A stretch of 64,000 nt of DNA from Sediminibacterium ginsengisoli (lineage in GTDB: Bacteria; Bacteroidota; Bacteroidia; Chitinophagales; Chitinophagaceae): positions 124,001 to 188,000 of the forward strand of contig NZ_FUWH01000003.1 of assembly GCF_900167075.1 (NCBI RefSeq), read 5' to 3'. Numbering within the stretch: the first letter of the stretch is position 1; each line of letters opens with the position of its first letter. Under the pieces are notes generated by a model. The model did no database searches, had not been told where the DNA came from, and was given only the letters and a program-made list of their open reading frames with translations. The position numbers were made by a program, and so were the translations under genes. Positions 26,636-35,135 of this stretch are shown here, one piece after another.

Positions 26636-26675
26636 GCCGCCTCAATTTTTTAGATTGAGACGGCCGTTTCTTTTT
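26636..26675. terminator. Hairpin terminator, probably bidirectional
   Basis: GCCGCCTCAAT (26636-26646) pairs with ATTGAGACGGC (26654-26664) with one wobble. On the plus strand it is followed by CGTTTCTTTTT. On the minus strand it is followed by TTCTTCTTT. It ends the isomerase transcript coming from the right and possibly a short transcript from the left. Confidence 0.65.
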
Positions 26676-26688
26676 GTCTTATTTCCGG

Positions 26689-27549
26689 TCAGATAGAGAA
26701 GGCTTTCATGTAAGCCGCGTCTGCATCTGCACTTTGTAATGGTGTTGTGCCCGTAAAAGCCTCCTGTTCTACTATAAAATATTTCAGGCCTTTATCCTGT
26801 CCGTATTTCAGAATGGATGGAAAATCGATCGTGCCTTTACCGAGCTGTACAGACTCATGCCCCTTGTCGGTTTTGGCAAGGTCTTTTACATGACAGAGAC
26901 GGAAACGATCGGGGTATCTTTCAAACCATTTCTTAGGATCTTCCCCGGCAGCCACAACCCAGTAAATATCCATCTGGAAGTCTACCAGGTTTTTATCGGT
27001 TCCATCCATCATCACAACCTGTGGTATTTTACCATCGATCTCTTTGAATGAATAGTCGTGGTTATGATAGGCAAACCGGATCCCGTTCTTTTTGCAGATC
27101 TCGCCCGATTTATTGAATTCGTCTGCAAAGCGTTTAAAATCGTCTATGCTTTTCTGTTTGCCTTTATACGGACAGATCAGGTATTTCATGCCGATTTCCG
27201 CCGCCTCTGCGGCTTTCCGTTCAAAGTCAACGGTATTGTTGCAGTGTGAGGACACAATCTTCATATCCAGATCATCCATGTATTTCTTAAACTCTTTGTT
27301 GGTCATTCCCCAGAACATCCCGGATTTGCCTTCAAAGCTTTCGATCTGTTTGTATCCGTATTCTGATAATTTCTTCAGTGTGCTTTTTGCATCTTTCGTT
27401 ATGTCATCTTTAACGGTCCAGAGCTGCAGACCGAAAGACGGCAGTTTTTTCATTGCACTGAACGGAGCGGCGCCAAGGCGTGAGGCAAATGTCAGTCCCA
27501 ACGTGGCGAATGCGGTATTGCGTAAAAAATCCCTGCGGTTGCTTGACAT
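26689..27549 (-). CDS. Exported sugar phosphate isomerase/epimerase-like TIM barrel
   Basis: This 286-residue xylose-isomerase-like TIM-barrel (AP_endonuc_2) protein has a twin-arginine-type leader (NRRDFLRNTAFATLG). Metal-site candidates lie in AYHNHDYSF, FQMDIYW, CHVKDL and the late FIVEQEAF. Bacteroidota proteins of this type are often found with GMC or Gfo/Idh/MocA dehydrogenases and act on oxidised (keto) sugars. It is the last gene of the minus-strand set that contains the GMC enzyme, 46 bases after the small-subunit gene. The exact substrate is unknown. Confidence 0.82.
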   Translation of the reverse strand: MSSNRRDFLRNTAFATLGLTFASRLGAAPFSAMKKLPSFGLQLWTVKDDITKDAKSTLKKLSEYGYKQIESFEGKSGMFWGMTNKEFKKYMDDLDMKIVSSHCNNTVDFERKAAEAAEIGMKYLICPYKGKQKSIDDFKRFADEFNKSGEICKKNGIRFAYHNHDYSFKEIDGKIPQVVMMDGTDKNLVDFQMDIYWVVAAGEDPKKWFERYPDRFRLCHVKDLAKTDKGHESVQLGKGTIDFPSILKYGQDKGLKYFIVEQEAFTGTTPLQSADADAAYMKAFSI

Positions 27550-27595
27550 AATATTGGTTTGATCTTAATGAATAGAATAGTTGTTATGAAACATC

Positions 27596-28156
27596 TTAGG
27601 CCCAGGCCTTATCACCTTTCTTATACGGGATACAGCCATCGTATCTTCCCGGCACTGCCACATAACGCAATGCTTTGGTAGCACCGATCTCCGAACTGAA
27701 ATAACCCCAGAGTGTCAGTTCCTTCATCATGCGGAAATAATGCGCAGGATCTTCTTTCTTCTTGTTTTTCTGGTATTCCTTCTGTTCTGCATCGAGTGAT
27801 ACCAACAGATCATGGCGTTGCTGCGGTGTGATCTTCATAAACACGGAACCGTATTTTTCTTTGCTGGCATCGTTCAGCTTGTCCATGCCTTTCATGAAAA
27901 CCTGCTGATCCTTCTCGGTATAGTTATCTTTTACGATCACAGTCATAAACTTTCCTACAGCAGCTGCTTTCGCGCCAGGTGTTCCGGTTTCGGGTAATAT
28001 GGTTTCTGCCACTTCATCCAGAAAAGCGATATCGTCTGTTGTAAATGCAACAGTGCCCGACGTGCTGGTTTTACAGCCCGAGAGAAATGCTTCTGCGCCA
28101 AGGATGGTTCCTCCGAGCAGCAATGTTACTGTTGACAAGGCTTCGCGTCTGTTCAT
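27596..28156 (-). CDS. Gluconate 2-dehydrogenase subunit 3 family protein
   Basis: This 186-residue small subunit accompanies membrane-bound GMC sugar dehydrogenases. A twin-arginine-like leader (NRREALSTVTLLLGG) ends near a Cys (FLSGCKTS), so it may be an exported lipoprotein. Family features include FLDEVAETILPETGTPGA near residue 45 and the C-terminal RYVAVPGRYDGC. It is thought to carry the signal that exports the leaderless large subunit and to help transfer electrons. It sits 34 bases downstream of the GMC gene. Confidence 0.88.
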   Translation of the reverse strand: MNRREALSTVTLLLGGTILGAEAFLSGCKTSTSGTVAFTTDDIAFLDEVAETILPETGTPGAKAAAVGKFMTVIVKDNYTEKDQQVFMKGMDKLNDASKEKYGSVFMKITPQQRHDLLVSLDAEQKEYQKNKKKEDPAHYFRMMKELTLWGYFSSEIGATKALRYVAVPGRYDGCIPYKKGDKAWA

Positions 28157-28190
28157 GGTTATGATTTAATGAGATTGAATAGTTGATTGA

Positions 28191-29870
28191 TTAAAGATTC
28201 TGTTTTTTCAGTTCAGATACTGCATGATCCACTGCGCGTGCTGTAAATGCCATATAGGTAAGTGATGGGTTTACACAGGCGCCCGATGTCATAAATGAAC
28301 CATCCGTGATGTAAACATTCGGCGCATCCCATACCTGGTTGTATTTGTTTACAACAGAGGTTTTAGGATCTTTCCCCATACGCGCCGTTCCCATTTCGTG
28401 GATCCCTCTTCCCGGAATCGCATTGTCATCCCTGCCTTTTACATCTTTTACGCCTGCATTCACCAGCATTTCCATTGCATCGTTCTTCATGTCCTTGCGC
28501 ATTTTCAGCTCGTTCTCTTTCAGCTCACAGTCGATAGAGAGAATATTCAAGCCCCATTTATCCTTGCGGCTTTTATCGAGTGTTACCTTGTTGCTGTGAT
28601 CAGGCAGGATCTCACCGAAGCCGCCGATGTTCATGGTCCAGCTGCCTGGTTCTGTAAGTGCTTCCTTCAGATCTGCGCCTATGCTCAGTTCCGGGATATC
28701 CCTGCCCCAACCCTGCCGGCCTGCACTACCCTGGTAACCGAAGCCACGCAGGTAATCACGTTTATCGCCGAAAAGATTCTGGTAGCGGGGTATGTAAATA
28801 CCATTTGCACGACGGCCATAATAATATTTGTCTTCATAACCTTCCACCATTCCGCTGGCACCCACGCCGAGGTGATGATCCATAAGATTATGTCCAAGCT
28901 CGCCGCTGCTGCTTCCAAGTCCGTCGGGCCATACGTCAGTGGCTGAATTCATCAGTATCCAGGCGGAGTTTAAAGTAGATGCATTGAGGAAAACGATCTT
29001 TGCCTGGTAAGTGTATGTTTTATTGGTTTCGGCATCCAGCACTTCCACTCCGGTAGCTTTTTTCTTGTCCTTATCGTAAAGGATCTTTGTTACGATCGAC
29101 CACGGACGAAGTGTGAGATTACCCGTTTTCATTGCAGCAGGCAAAGTAGAAGACTGTGTACTGAAATAAGCGCCAAACGGGCAGCCCAGCCAGCATTTAT
29201 TCCGGTACTGGCAGTTGGTTCTGCCTTCGTGTTCCTGTGTAAGGTTGGCTGTGCGGCCAATGATCATGGTCCTTTTGTCTTTATAGAAAGCTTTAAGGCG
29301 TGCAGCCACATCTTTTTCAACGCAGTTCATTTCCATCGGCGGGAGGAACTGGCCATCGGGTAATTGCGGTAAATTTTCTTTACTTCCACTGATACCTGCA
29401 AATTTTTCCACGTAATCGTACCAGGGCGCAATCTCGTTGTAACGTACCGGCCAGTCAACTGCAATGCCGTCTTTTGCATTCGCCTCAAAATCAAAATCGC
29501 TCCAGCGGTAACTCTGTCTGCCCCACAATAATGAACGGCCGCCAACATGATAACCCCTGAACCAGTCGAAACGTTTTACTTCGGTATAAGGGCTTTCCTT
29601 TTCGTTCACCCACATATCGAGATTGGTTTCATTGAGCGGGTAATCGCGGTTGAGCACAGGATAATCTTTGATCATCTGCTGTGTTTTGCGGCCGCGGTGC
29701 GGGAATTCCCAGCCTTCTTTATTGGCGTTTACATAATCCTTGATATGTTCAATATTACGGCCGCGTTCCAGCATCAGTACCTTGAGCCCTTTTTCTGTAA
29801 GCTCTTTGGCAGCCCAGCCTCCGCTGATACCGGAGCCGATAACAATTGCATCATAATTTTGGTCAGACAT
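28191..29870 (-). CDS. GMC-family sugar/glycoside dehydrogenase large subunit
   Basis: This 559-residue FAD oxidoreductase of the glucose-methanol-choline family begins with the FAD-binding motif VIGSGISGGWAA. It contains GGRSLLWGRQSYRW and ends with the catalytic His region GIHEMGTARMG and the partner Asn in SGACVNPSLTYMA. Relatives with a subunit-3 partner oxidise sugars or glycosides, including at C3, and pass electrons to cytochrome c. It has no signal peptide and probably travels with the small subunit encoded next. The lipoprotein cytochrome gene at 33311 could take up the electrons. Substrate preference is not readable from sequence. Confidence 0.9.
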   Translation of the reverse strand: MSDQNYDAIVIGSGISGGWAAKELTEKGLKVLMLERGRNIEHIKDYVNANKEGWEFPHRGRKTQQMIKDYPVLNRDYPLNETNLDMWVNEKESPYTEVKRFDWFRGYHVGGRSLLWGRQSYRWSDFDFEANAKDGIAVDWPVRYNEIAPWYDYVEKFAGISGSKENLPQLPDGQFLPPMEMNCVEKDVAARLKAFYKDKRTMIIGRTANLTQEHEGRTNCQYRNKCWLGCPFGAYFSTQSSTLPAAMKTGNLTLRPWSIVTKILYDKDKKKATGVEVLDAETNKTYTYQAKIVFLNASTLNSAWILMNSATDVWPDGLGSSSGELGHNLMDHHLGVGASGMVEGYEDKYYYGRRANGIYIPRYQNLFGDKRDYLRGFGYQGSAGRQGWGRDIPELSIGADLKEALTEPGSWTMNIGGFGEILPDHSNKVTLDKSRKDKWGLNILSIDCELKENELKMRKDMKNDAMEMLVNAGVKDVKGRDDNAIPGRGIHEMGTARMGKDPKTSVVNKYNQVWDAPNVYITDGSFMTSGACVNPSLTYMAFTARAVDHAVSELKKQNL

Positions 29871-29924
29871 GGTTGTTGTTTACTGGTTTATTGGTAATGA
29901 TGAGAATATGATTGAATGATGATC

Positions 29925-30803
29925 TTATACGTCGCAGATCCTGACTGCATTTTTCAGGGACCCGATCTTATCCGCAGCTGCCGGCATGAATTCCTGTGCT
30001 ACAAAGCCTTTGTGACCGGTTGCAACAATTGCCCGCATGATAGCCGGGTAATATAATTCCTGCGTATCGTCTATCTCATGCCTGCCCGGAACACCTGCCG
30101 TATGATAATGCCCGATGTATTTGCTGTATGCTCTGATGGTGTTGATCACATCACCTTCATCGATCTGCATGTGATAGATATCGTAGAGTAATTTAAAATT
30201 GGGTGAGCCGATCTTTTCACAGAGTGCCGCGCCCCATGGCGTTCTGTCGCACATATAATCTTTGTGATTGATCTTGCTGTTGAGCAGTTCCATATGCAAT
30301 ACCACCCCTCTTTTTTCGGCAAGGCCGATTACCTGCTTCAATCCTTCGGCACAGTTTTTAAGTCCGGTCTCATCATCCATGCCATTACGGTTACCGCTGA
30401 AACAGATCAGGTTGGTAAACCCGGCATCTGCAACCAGGTTAATATGTTCCGTATAATTTCTGATCAGCGTGGAATGATACTGCGGATCGTTCCAGCCTTT
30501 TACAAGACTGATCTCCGCGCCATTGCACATGGTAGAAATAAGGTTATGCTGTTTCAGCACCGGCCAGTCCTTAGGCCCAACCAGGTCAATGCCCGCCAGT
30601 CCGATCTCGTTTGCTGTTTTGCAGAGCTGATCAATCGGCAGATCATTGAAACACCAGCGGCAAACGGAGTGGCGCACATTTCCTTTTAATGCGCTCTCAA
30701 CCGGAACCCCGGCGGCGAATGAACGCAGGGGCGCTACCGCTATGGCTGCCGAACCGGTAAAAAGATTCCTGAGGATCTGTCTCCTGCTATGACGTGTGGC
30801 CAT
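29925..30803 (-). CDS. Exported hydroxypyruvate-isomerase-like TIM barrel protein
   Basis: The protein has 292 residues from the ATG at 30803. The frame is open to 30860, but the ATG at 30803 directly precedes the twin-arginine-type leader (HSRRQILRNLFTGS). The barrel resembles hydroxypyruvate isomerase and related ketose isomerases: HMELLNSKINHKDYMCD, LYDIYHMQIDEGD, IGHYHTAGVPGRHEIDDTQEL. It is the first gene of the minus-strand set feeding the GMC dehydrogenase, 54 bases upstream of it. It probably acts on an oxidised sugar in the periplasm. The reaction is inferred from family and context only. Confidence 0.82.
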   Translation of the reverse strand: MATRHSRRQILRNLFTGSAAIAVAPLRSFAAGVPVESALKGNVRHSVCRWCFNDLPIDQLCKTANEIGLAGIDLVGPKDWPVLKQHNLISTMCNGAEISLVKGWNDPQYHSTLIRNYTEHINLVADAGFTNLICFSGNRNGMDDETGLKNCAEGLKQVIGLAEKRGVVLHMELLNSKINHKDYMCDRTPWGAALCEKIGSPNFKLLYDIYHMQIDEGDVINTIRAYSKYIGHYHTAGVPGRHEIDDTQELYYPAIMRAIVATGHKGFVAQEFMPAAADKIGSLKNAVRICDV

Positions 30804-31013
30804 CTTATACAGTATGCTTATGATTAAAAAAATGAATGCTGGTACAGCAGGATGCCTCACACGGCAGTTGATAAGGATATGGTTTTGGCATCATCGTTGG
30901 GGCTCTTGTGACAAGCGTAGTTAAATATAATATTTTTTTGGATCAATAATGTAAAATGCACACATACATCAATTTTTTTTACCAGCTTTACAGGAACTGA
31001 TAACAACGATTGT

Positions 31014-32180
31014 ATGATGCGAAAATTAAGGATGGGAATGATCGGCGGGGGTAAGGATGCTTTTATCGGAGCCGTTCACCGGATTGCTGCCAATATGGAC
31101 GGACTGATCGATTTTGTTTGCGGCGCCCTCAGCAGTAATCCTGCCAAAGCCGCCGAATCGGGCAGGGCATTGTTTCTTCCCGAAGACCGGATCTACACTG
31201 ATTACACAGACATGATCGTTAAAGAGAGCCAGCTCGGCGCAGACCGGAGAATGGATTTTGTGGTGATCGTAACGCCCAATTCAGCTCACTTCGCGCCAGC
31301 CATGCTTGCACTTGAACACGGGTTTCATGTGGTGATTGAAAAACCGATGACCTTTACGCTTGACGAAGCGAAACAGCTGCAGCAGAAGGCAAAGGAAAAA
31401 GACCTGTTATTATGCCTTACCCATACTTATGCCGGCTACCCGATGGTGAAGCAGGCAAGGGCAATGGTGCGGGAACAGCGTTTCGGGAAGATCAGGAAGA
31501 TCTGGGTGGAATACCCGCAGGGCTGGCTGAGCAACCTGTCTGAAAAGGATGGAAACAAACAGGCACAGTGGCGTACCGATCCCGGGCAATCGGGCAAGAG
31601 TGGTTGTATGGGCGATATCGGTACACATGCAGCACATCTTGCAGAATATATCAGCGGTTTAGAGATCAGTTCCCTGTGTGCAGATCTTTCTACCGTTGTG
31701 GAAGGCCGACAGTTAGATGATGATGGCGCTGTTCTGCTGCGCTTCAATAATGGCGCATCGGGCGTACTGCTCGCATCGCAGGTGGCGGCGGGCGAAGAGA
31801 ATGCATTGCGCATCCGTGTTTATGGCGAGAAAGGGGGGCTGGAATGGGCGCAGCAGGAACCGAACACACTGATCGTAAAATGGCTCGATCAACCTACACA
31901 GCTGCTTCGTGCCGGCGTGGGTTATAAAGAACCATTGTCTTCTTTCGCCACACATAATTTAAGAACACCAGGTGGCCACCCGGAAGGTTATCTCGAGGCA
32001 TTTGCCAATATCTACCGGAATTTTGCACTCACTTTACAGGCGAGAATGAACGGGCAGACTCCGGCACCTGAAGCGGCAGATTTTCCAGGTGCGGCAGAAG
32101 GCGTTCGTGGTATGGCTTTCATTGATAATGTTGTGAGATCATCGGCATCCGAACAGAAATGGACCACTTTTGAAGTATAA
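31014..32180 (+). CDS. Gfo/Idh/MocA-family sugar oxidoreductase, cytoplasmic
   Basis: This 388-residue NAD(P)-dependent oxidoreductase without a signal peptide has the nucleotide site MGMIGGGKDAFIG and the catalytic EKP motif in VIEKPMTFT. The C-terminal domain contains GKIRKIWVEYPQGW and CMGDIGTHAAHLAEY. It is the first gene of the plus-strand set, divergent from the GMC set across a 210-base gap. The next gene starts 31 bases on. Related enzymes reduce or oxidise sugars and keto sugars, including scyllo/myo-inositol-like compounds. The substrate here is not known. Confidence 0.88.
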   Translation: MMRKLRMGMIGGGKDAFIGAVHRIAANMDGLIDFVCGALSSNPAKAAESGRALFLPEDRIYTDYTDMIVKESQLGADRRMDFVVIVTPNSAHFAPAMLALEHGFHVVIEKPMTFTLDEAKQLQQKAKEKDLLLCLTHTYAGYPMVKQARAMVREQRFGKIRKIWVEYPQGWLSNLSEKDGNKQAQWRTDPGQSGKSGCMGDIGTHAAHLAEYISGLEISSLCADLSTVVEGRQLDDDGAVLLRFNNGASGVLLASQVAAGEENALRIRVYGEKGGLEWAQQEPNTLIVKWLDQPTQLLRAGVGYKEPLSSFATHNLRTPGGHPEGYLEAFANIYRNFALTLQARMNGQTPAPEAADFPGAAEGVRGMAFIDNVVRSSASEQKWTTFEV

Positions 32181-32211
32181 CCTGAACAGGATTTTCCAAT
32201 AAATTACATGC

Positions 32212-33270
32212 ATGAAAACGATAAAAGGACCCGGTATTTTTTTAGCCCAGTTCCTGGGCGATACTGCTCCCTTCAACTCATTGCAGACCATCTGCGAATG
32301 GGCAGCAGGATTGGGTTATAAAGGAATACAGATCCCTTCCTGGGATGCACGCTGCATCAATCTTAAGCTCGCGGCCGAAAGCAGGACCTATGCTGATGAG
32401 CTGAACGGAATGATACAGGCCGCAGGACTGGAGATCACGGAACTCTCTACACACCTGCAGGGACAGCTTGTGGCATCTCACCCTGCCTATGATGTACAGT
32501 TCGATGGCTTTGCGCCGGCGGAAGTACGCAATAATGTAAAAGCAAGAACCGAATGGGCCACGCAGCAGCTGATGTACGCTGCCAAAGCATCGCGCAACCT
32601 GGGCCTGGATGCACATGCCACATTCAGCGGGGCATTGTTATGGCACACGGTATATCCCTGGCCGCAACGTCCTGCAGGATTGGTGGAAACAGGTTTTACG
32701 GAACTGGCAAAACGCTGGCTGCCGATCCTGAATGAATTTGAGACCAACGGTGTAGACCTCTGCTATGAGATCCATCCGGGAGAAGACCTGCACGACGGCG
32801 TGAGTTATGAAATGTTCCTGGAAAAAGTGAACGGTCATAAAAGGGCCTGTCTTTTATACGATCCTTCGCATTTGTTACTGCAGTGCATGGATTACCTTAC
32901 TTATATCGATCATTATCACGAGCGCATCAAAATGTTCCATGTGAAGGATGCGGAATTCAACCCAACAGGCAGGCAGGGCGTGTATGGTGGCTACCAGGGC
33001 TGGCTGAACCGGGCCGGGCGTTTCAGATCGCTGGGCGATGGCCAGGTAAATTTCGGCGCTATCTTCAGCAAGCTCGCTGCCTACGATTACAGCGGCTGGG
33101 CCGTAATGGAATGGGAATGCGCCATCAAGCATCCGGAAGCGGGTGCAGCGGAAGGTGCGCCATTTATCAGCAAGCATATTATCCGTGTAACCGATAAAGC
33201 ATTCGATGATTTTGCGGGAACAGGTTCCGACGAAGATTTTAACCGGCGTATTTTAGGAATTGATCAATAA
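32212..33270 (+). CDS. Sugar phosphate isomerase/epimerase-like TIM barrel, cytoplasmic
   Basis: This 352-residue AP_endonuc_2-type barrel has no signal peptide. The likely metal ligands are in CYEIHPGED, LLYDPSHLLLQ, MFHVKDAEF and AVMEWECAIKH. It follows the Gfo/Idh/MocA gene by 31 bases. This pairing (oxidoreductase plus isomerase/lyase) recurs in Bacteroidota loci for keto-sugar metabolism. It belongs to the longer subfamily with a C-terminal extension. The precise reaction is unknown. Confidence 0.86.
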   Translation: MKTIKGPGIFLAQFLGDTAPFNSLQTICEWAAGLGYKGIQIPSWDARCINLKLAAESRTYADELNGMIQAAGLEITELSTHLQGQLVASHPAYDVQFDGFAPAEVRNNVKARTEWATQQLMYAAKASRNLGLDAHATFSGALLWHTVYPWPQRPAGLVETGFTELAKRWLPILNEFETNGVDLCYEIHPGEDLHDGVSYEMFLEKVNGHKRACLLYDPSHLLLQCMDYLTYIDHYHERIKMFHVKDAEFNPTGRQGVYGGYQGWLNRAGRFRSLGDGQVNFGAIFSKLAAYDYSGWAVMEWECAIKHPEAGAAEGAPFISKHIIRVTDKAFDDFAGTGSDEDFNRRILGIDQ

Positions 33271-33310
33271 CTTTATCCATCTGACAACTGAACGAAACAG
33301 CAAGAACAAT

Positions 33311-33697
33311 ATGAAAAAGTATTATGTAGGTATCGCATTGCTTGCCCTGATGGCAGCCTGCGGCGGCGGAGAGAACAAAGAAGCGAAAACAACAACCGCA
33401 GCTTCATCTTCCACAGACATTTCATCAAACCCGGATTACCAAAAGGGCCTGGAACTGATCGGCAAATCAGATTGCTTAACCTGTCACAAGGCAACAGATA
33501 AAAATATCGGCCCTGCTTACAAAGATGTGGCACAGAAGTATGAGAACACCGACGCCAACATCACCATGCTGGCCGGCAAGATCATCAAAGGCGGCTCAGG
33601 TGTATGGGGTGGCGTTCCCATGACCCCGCATCCGCAGCTCAGTGAAGACGATGCGAAACAGATGGTAAAATATATCTTACTCTTAAAAAACCAGTAA
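33311..33697 (+). CDS. Lipoprotein class I cytochrome c
   Basis: This 128-residue protein starts at the ATG at 33311. The frame is open 17 codons further up, but the lipoprotein signal (YYVGIALLALMAACGGG) begins here. A low-complexity Thr/Ala/Ser linker leads to a single heme site CLTCH and the axial Met region GVPMTPHP, as in cytochrome c-552. It is held at the membrane by lipid and can receive electrons from a periplasmic dehydrogenase. The GMC pair at 27596-29870 is the obvious donor. It is 41 bases after the isomerase gene and 3 bases before the DUF1080 gene. Confidence 0.9.
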   Translation: MKKYYVGIALLALMAACGGGENKEAKTTTAASSSTDISSNPDYQKGLELIGKSDCLTCHKATDKNIGPAYKDVAQKYENTDANITMLAGKIIKGGSGVWGGVPMTPHPQLSEDDAKQMVKYILLLKNQ

Positions 33698-33700
33698 CAC

Positions 33701-34414
33701 ATGCGATCACTCTTTACCGGCGTATTGCTCAGCGCAATAGCCCTGCTCGGCTGCTCCACGCAGAAAAAAGCACAGACATCAGACGGCTGGATCTCCCTGT
33801 TCGACGGAAAGACCACCAAAGGCTGGCATAGCTACGGCAAACCCGCAGCCGGTGAAGCATGGAAAGTAACGGACGGAACGCTCTTCCTGGATGCTGTTGC
33901 CAACAAGAGCAGCTACCAGAGCAAAGGCGGCGGTGATCTTGTTACGGACGAAACTTTCGGCGATTTTCATTTCAAGTACGACTGGAAGATCTCCAAAAAC
34001 GGTAACAGCGGCCTGATCTTCTGGGTGCAGGACGATACGGCGAAATATAAAGAAGTATGGCATACTGGTCCGGAAATGCAGATCATCGACAATGATGGTC
34101 ATGCCGATGGCAAGATCGTTAAGCACAGGGCAGGAGATCTCTACGACCTGATTGCCAGCACCGAAGGCGTTGTAAAACCGGTAGGTGAATGGAATCATGC
34201 AGAGATCATCAGCAGCAAAAACAAGCTGGAATTCATTCTGAACGGCGTTACCGTTGTATCTACTACATATGGAGATGCCAGCTGGAATGCACTGGTAGCG
34301 GGCAGTAAATTCAAAACCAGGCCTGCTTTTGCAAAAGTACCCAGCGGCCATTTTGCCCTGCAGGACCATGGAAATGAGGTTTGGTTTAAAAACATCATGG
34401 TCAAAAGATTATAA
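33701..34414 (+). CDS. DUF1080 (3-keto-disaccharide hydrolase family) lipoprotein
   Basis: This 237-residue protein has a lipoprotein signal (AIALLGCSTQK) followed by a jelly-roll DUF1080 domain: WISLFDGKTTKGWHSY, NGNSGLIFWVQDD, GPEMQIIDNDGHADG, and the end ALQDHGNEVWFKNI. The Pfam family is now named 3-keto-disaccharide hydrolase, because members cleave glycosides oxidised at C3. It directly follows the cytochrome gene (3-base gap) and ends with a strong terminator. Together with the GMC dehydrogenase and the Gfo/Idh/MocA and isomerase genes, it supports a 3-keto glycoside pathway. Confidence 0.9.
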   Translation: MRSLFTGVLLSAIALLGCSTQKKAQTSDGWISLFDGKTTKGWHSYGKPAAGEAWKVTDGTLFLDAVANKSSYQSKGGGDLVTDETFGDFHFKYDWKISKNGNSGLIFWVQDDTAKYKEVWHTGPEMQIIDNDGHADGKIVKHRAGDLYDLIASTEGVVKPVGEWNHAEIISSKNKLEFILNGVTVVSTTYGDASWNALVAGSKFKTRPAFAKVPSGHFALQDHGNEVWFKNIMVKRL

Positions 34415-34436
34415 TTTAAAACCATACATAAATACG

Positions 34437-34475
34437 AACCATCATGTCTCCCGCACATGATGGTTTTTTATTTTT
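34437..34475 (+). terminator. Rho-independent terminator after the DUF1080 gene
   Basis: An 11-bp perfect stem AACCATCATGT/ACATGATGGTT has a 7-base loop and is followed by TTTTATTTTT. It closes the plus-strand Gfo/Idh-isomerase-cytochrome-DUF1080 set. Confidence 0.92.
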
Positions 34476-34527
34476 ATAGCTATTTCGTAATTTACCGCGC
34501 CGGAACTGTTAATCATAACCCCCAAAC

Positions 34528-35133
34528 ATGCCAGTGACTGATTCCAGAGTGGATGCTTATATTGAGAAATCGGCCGATTTTGCAAGGCCGGTCCTTGAGC
34601 ATTTGCGTAAGCTGATACATAAAGCCTGTCCTGAAGTACAGGAGACCATTAAGTGGGGCATGCCTGCTTTTGAACATAAAGGGCCGCTCTGCAGCATGGC
34701 TGCGTTCAAGGGTCATTGTGCTTTTGGTTTCTGGAAAACAGCCTTGCTGCCCGACCCGGAAGGTGTGCTTACCCACCGAAGTGATTCCGTTGGTTCACTG
34801 GGCCGGATTGAAAAAACAGCAGATCTACCTTCAGATAAAGCGTTACTTGCATTATTGAAAGCTGCCAAAAAACTGAATGATGAAGGCATTAAACTCCAGC
34901 CCAAGAAAAAGAACAGCGTAAGAAGGGAACTGGTAATGCCAGATCCGCTGAAAGAAGCATTCAAAAAGAATAAGAAAGCGCTGCAAACCTTTGAATCTTT
35001 CAGCTACTCACATAAAAAAGAGTACCTCGCCTGGATCACGGAAGCAAAAACAGAAGCTACACAGAATAAACGGATCGCTACTACTATTGAATGGATGACG
35101 ACTGAAAAGAAAGAGCAGCTTGAGTTGCAATAA
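34528..35133 (+). CDS. YdeI/OmdA-like protein with DUF1801 domain
   Basis: This 201-residue cytoplasmic protein has an N-terminal DUF1801 domain (VDAYIEKSADFARPVLEHLRKLI, ETIKWGMPAFEHKG, CAFGFWK). The C-terminal helical part is of the bacteriocin-protection YdeI/OmdA type (MPDPLKEAFKKNKKALQTFESFSYSHKKEYLAWITEA is the region, residues about 137-173). The biochemical role is unknown. It stands alone with its own upstream terminator and converges on glpF with only two bases between the stops. Confidence 0.85.
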   Translation: MPVTDSRVDAYIEKSADFARPVLEHLRKLIHKACPEVQETIKWGMPAFEHKGPLCSMAAFKGHCAFGFWKTALLPDPEGVLTHRSDSVGSLGRIEKTADLPSDKALLALLKAAKKLNDEGIKLQPKKKNSVRRELVMPDPLKEAFKKNKKALQTFESFSYSHKKEYLAWITEAKTEATQNKRIATTIEWMTTEKKEQLELQ

Positions 35134-35135
35134 AC

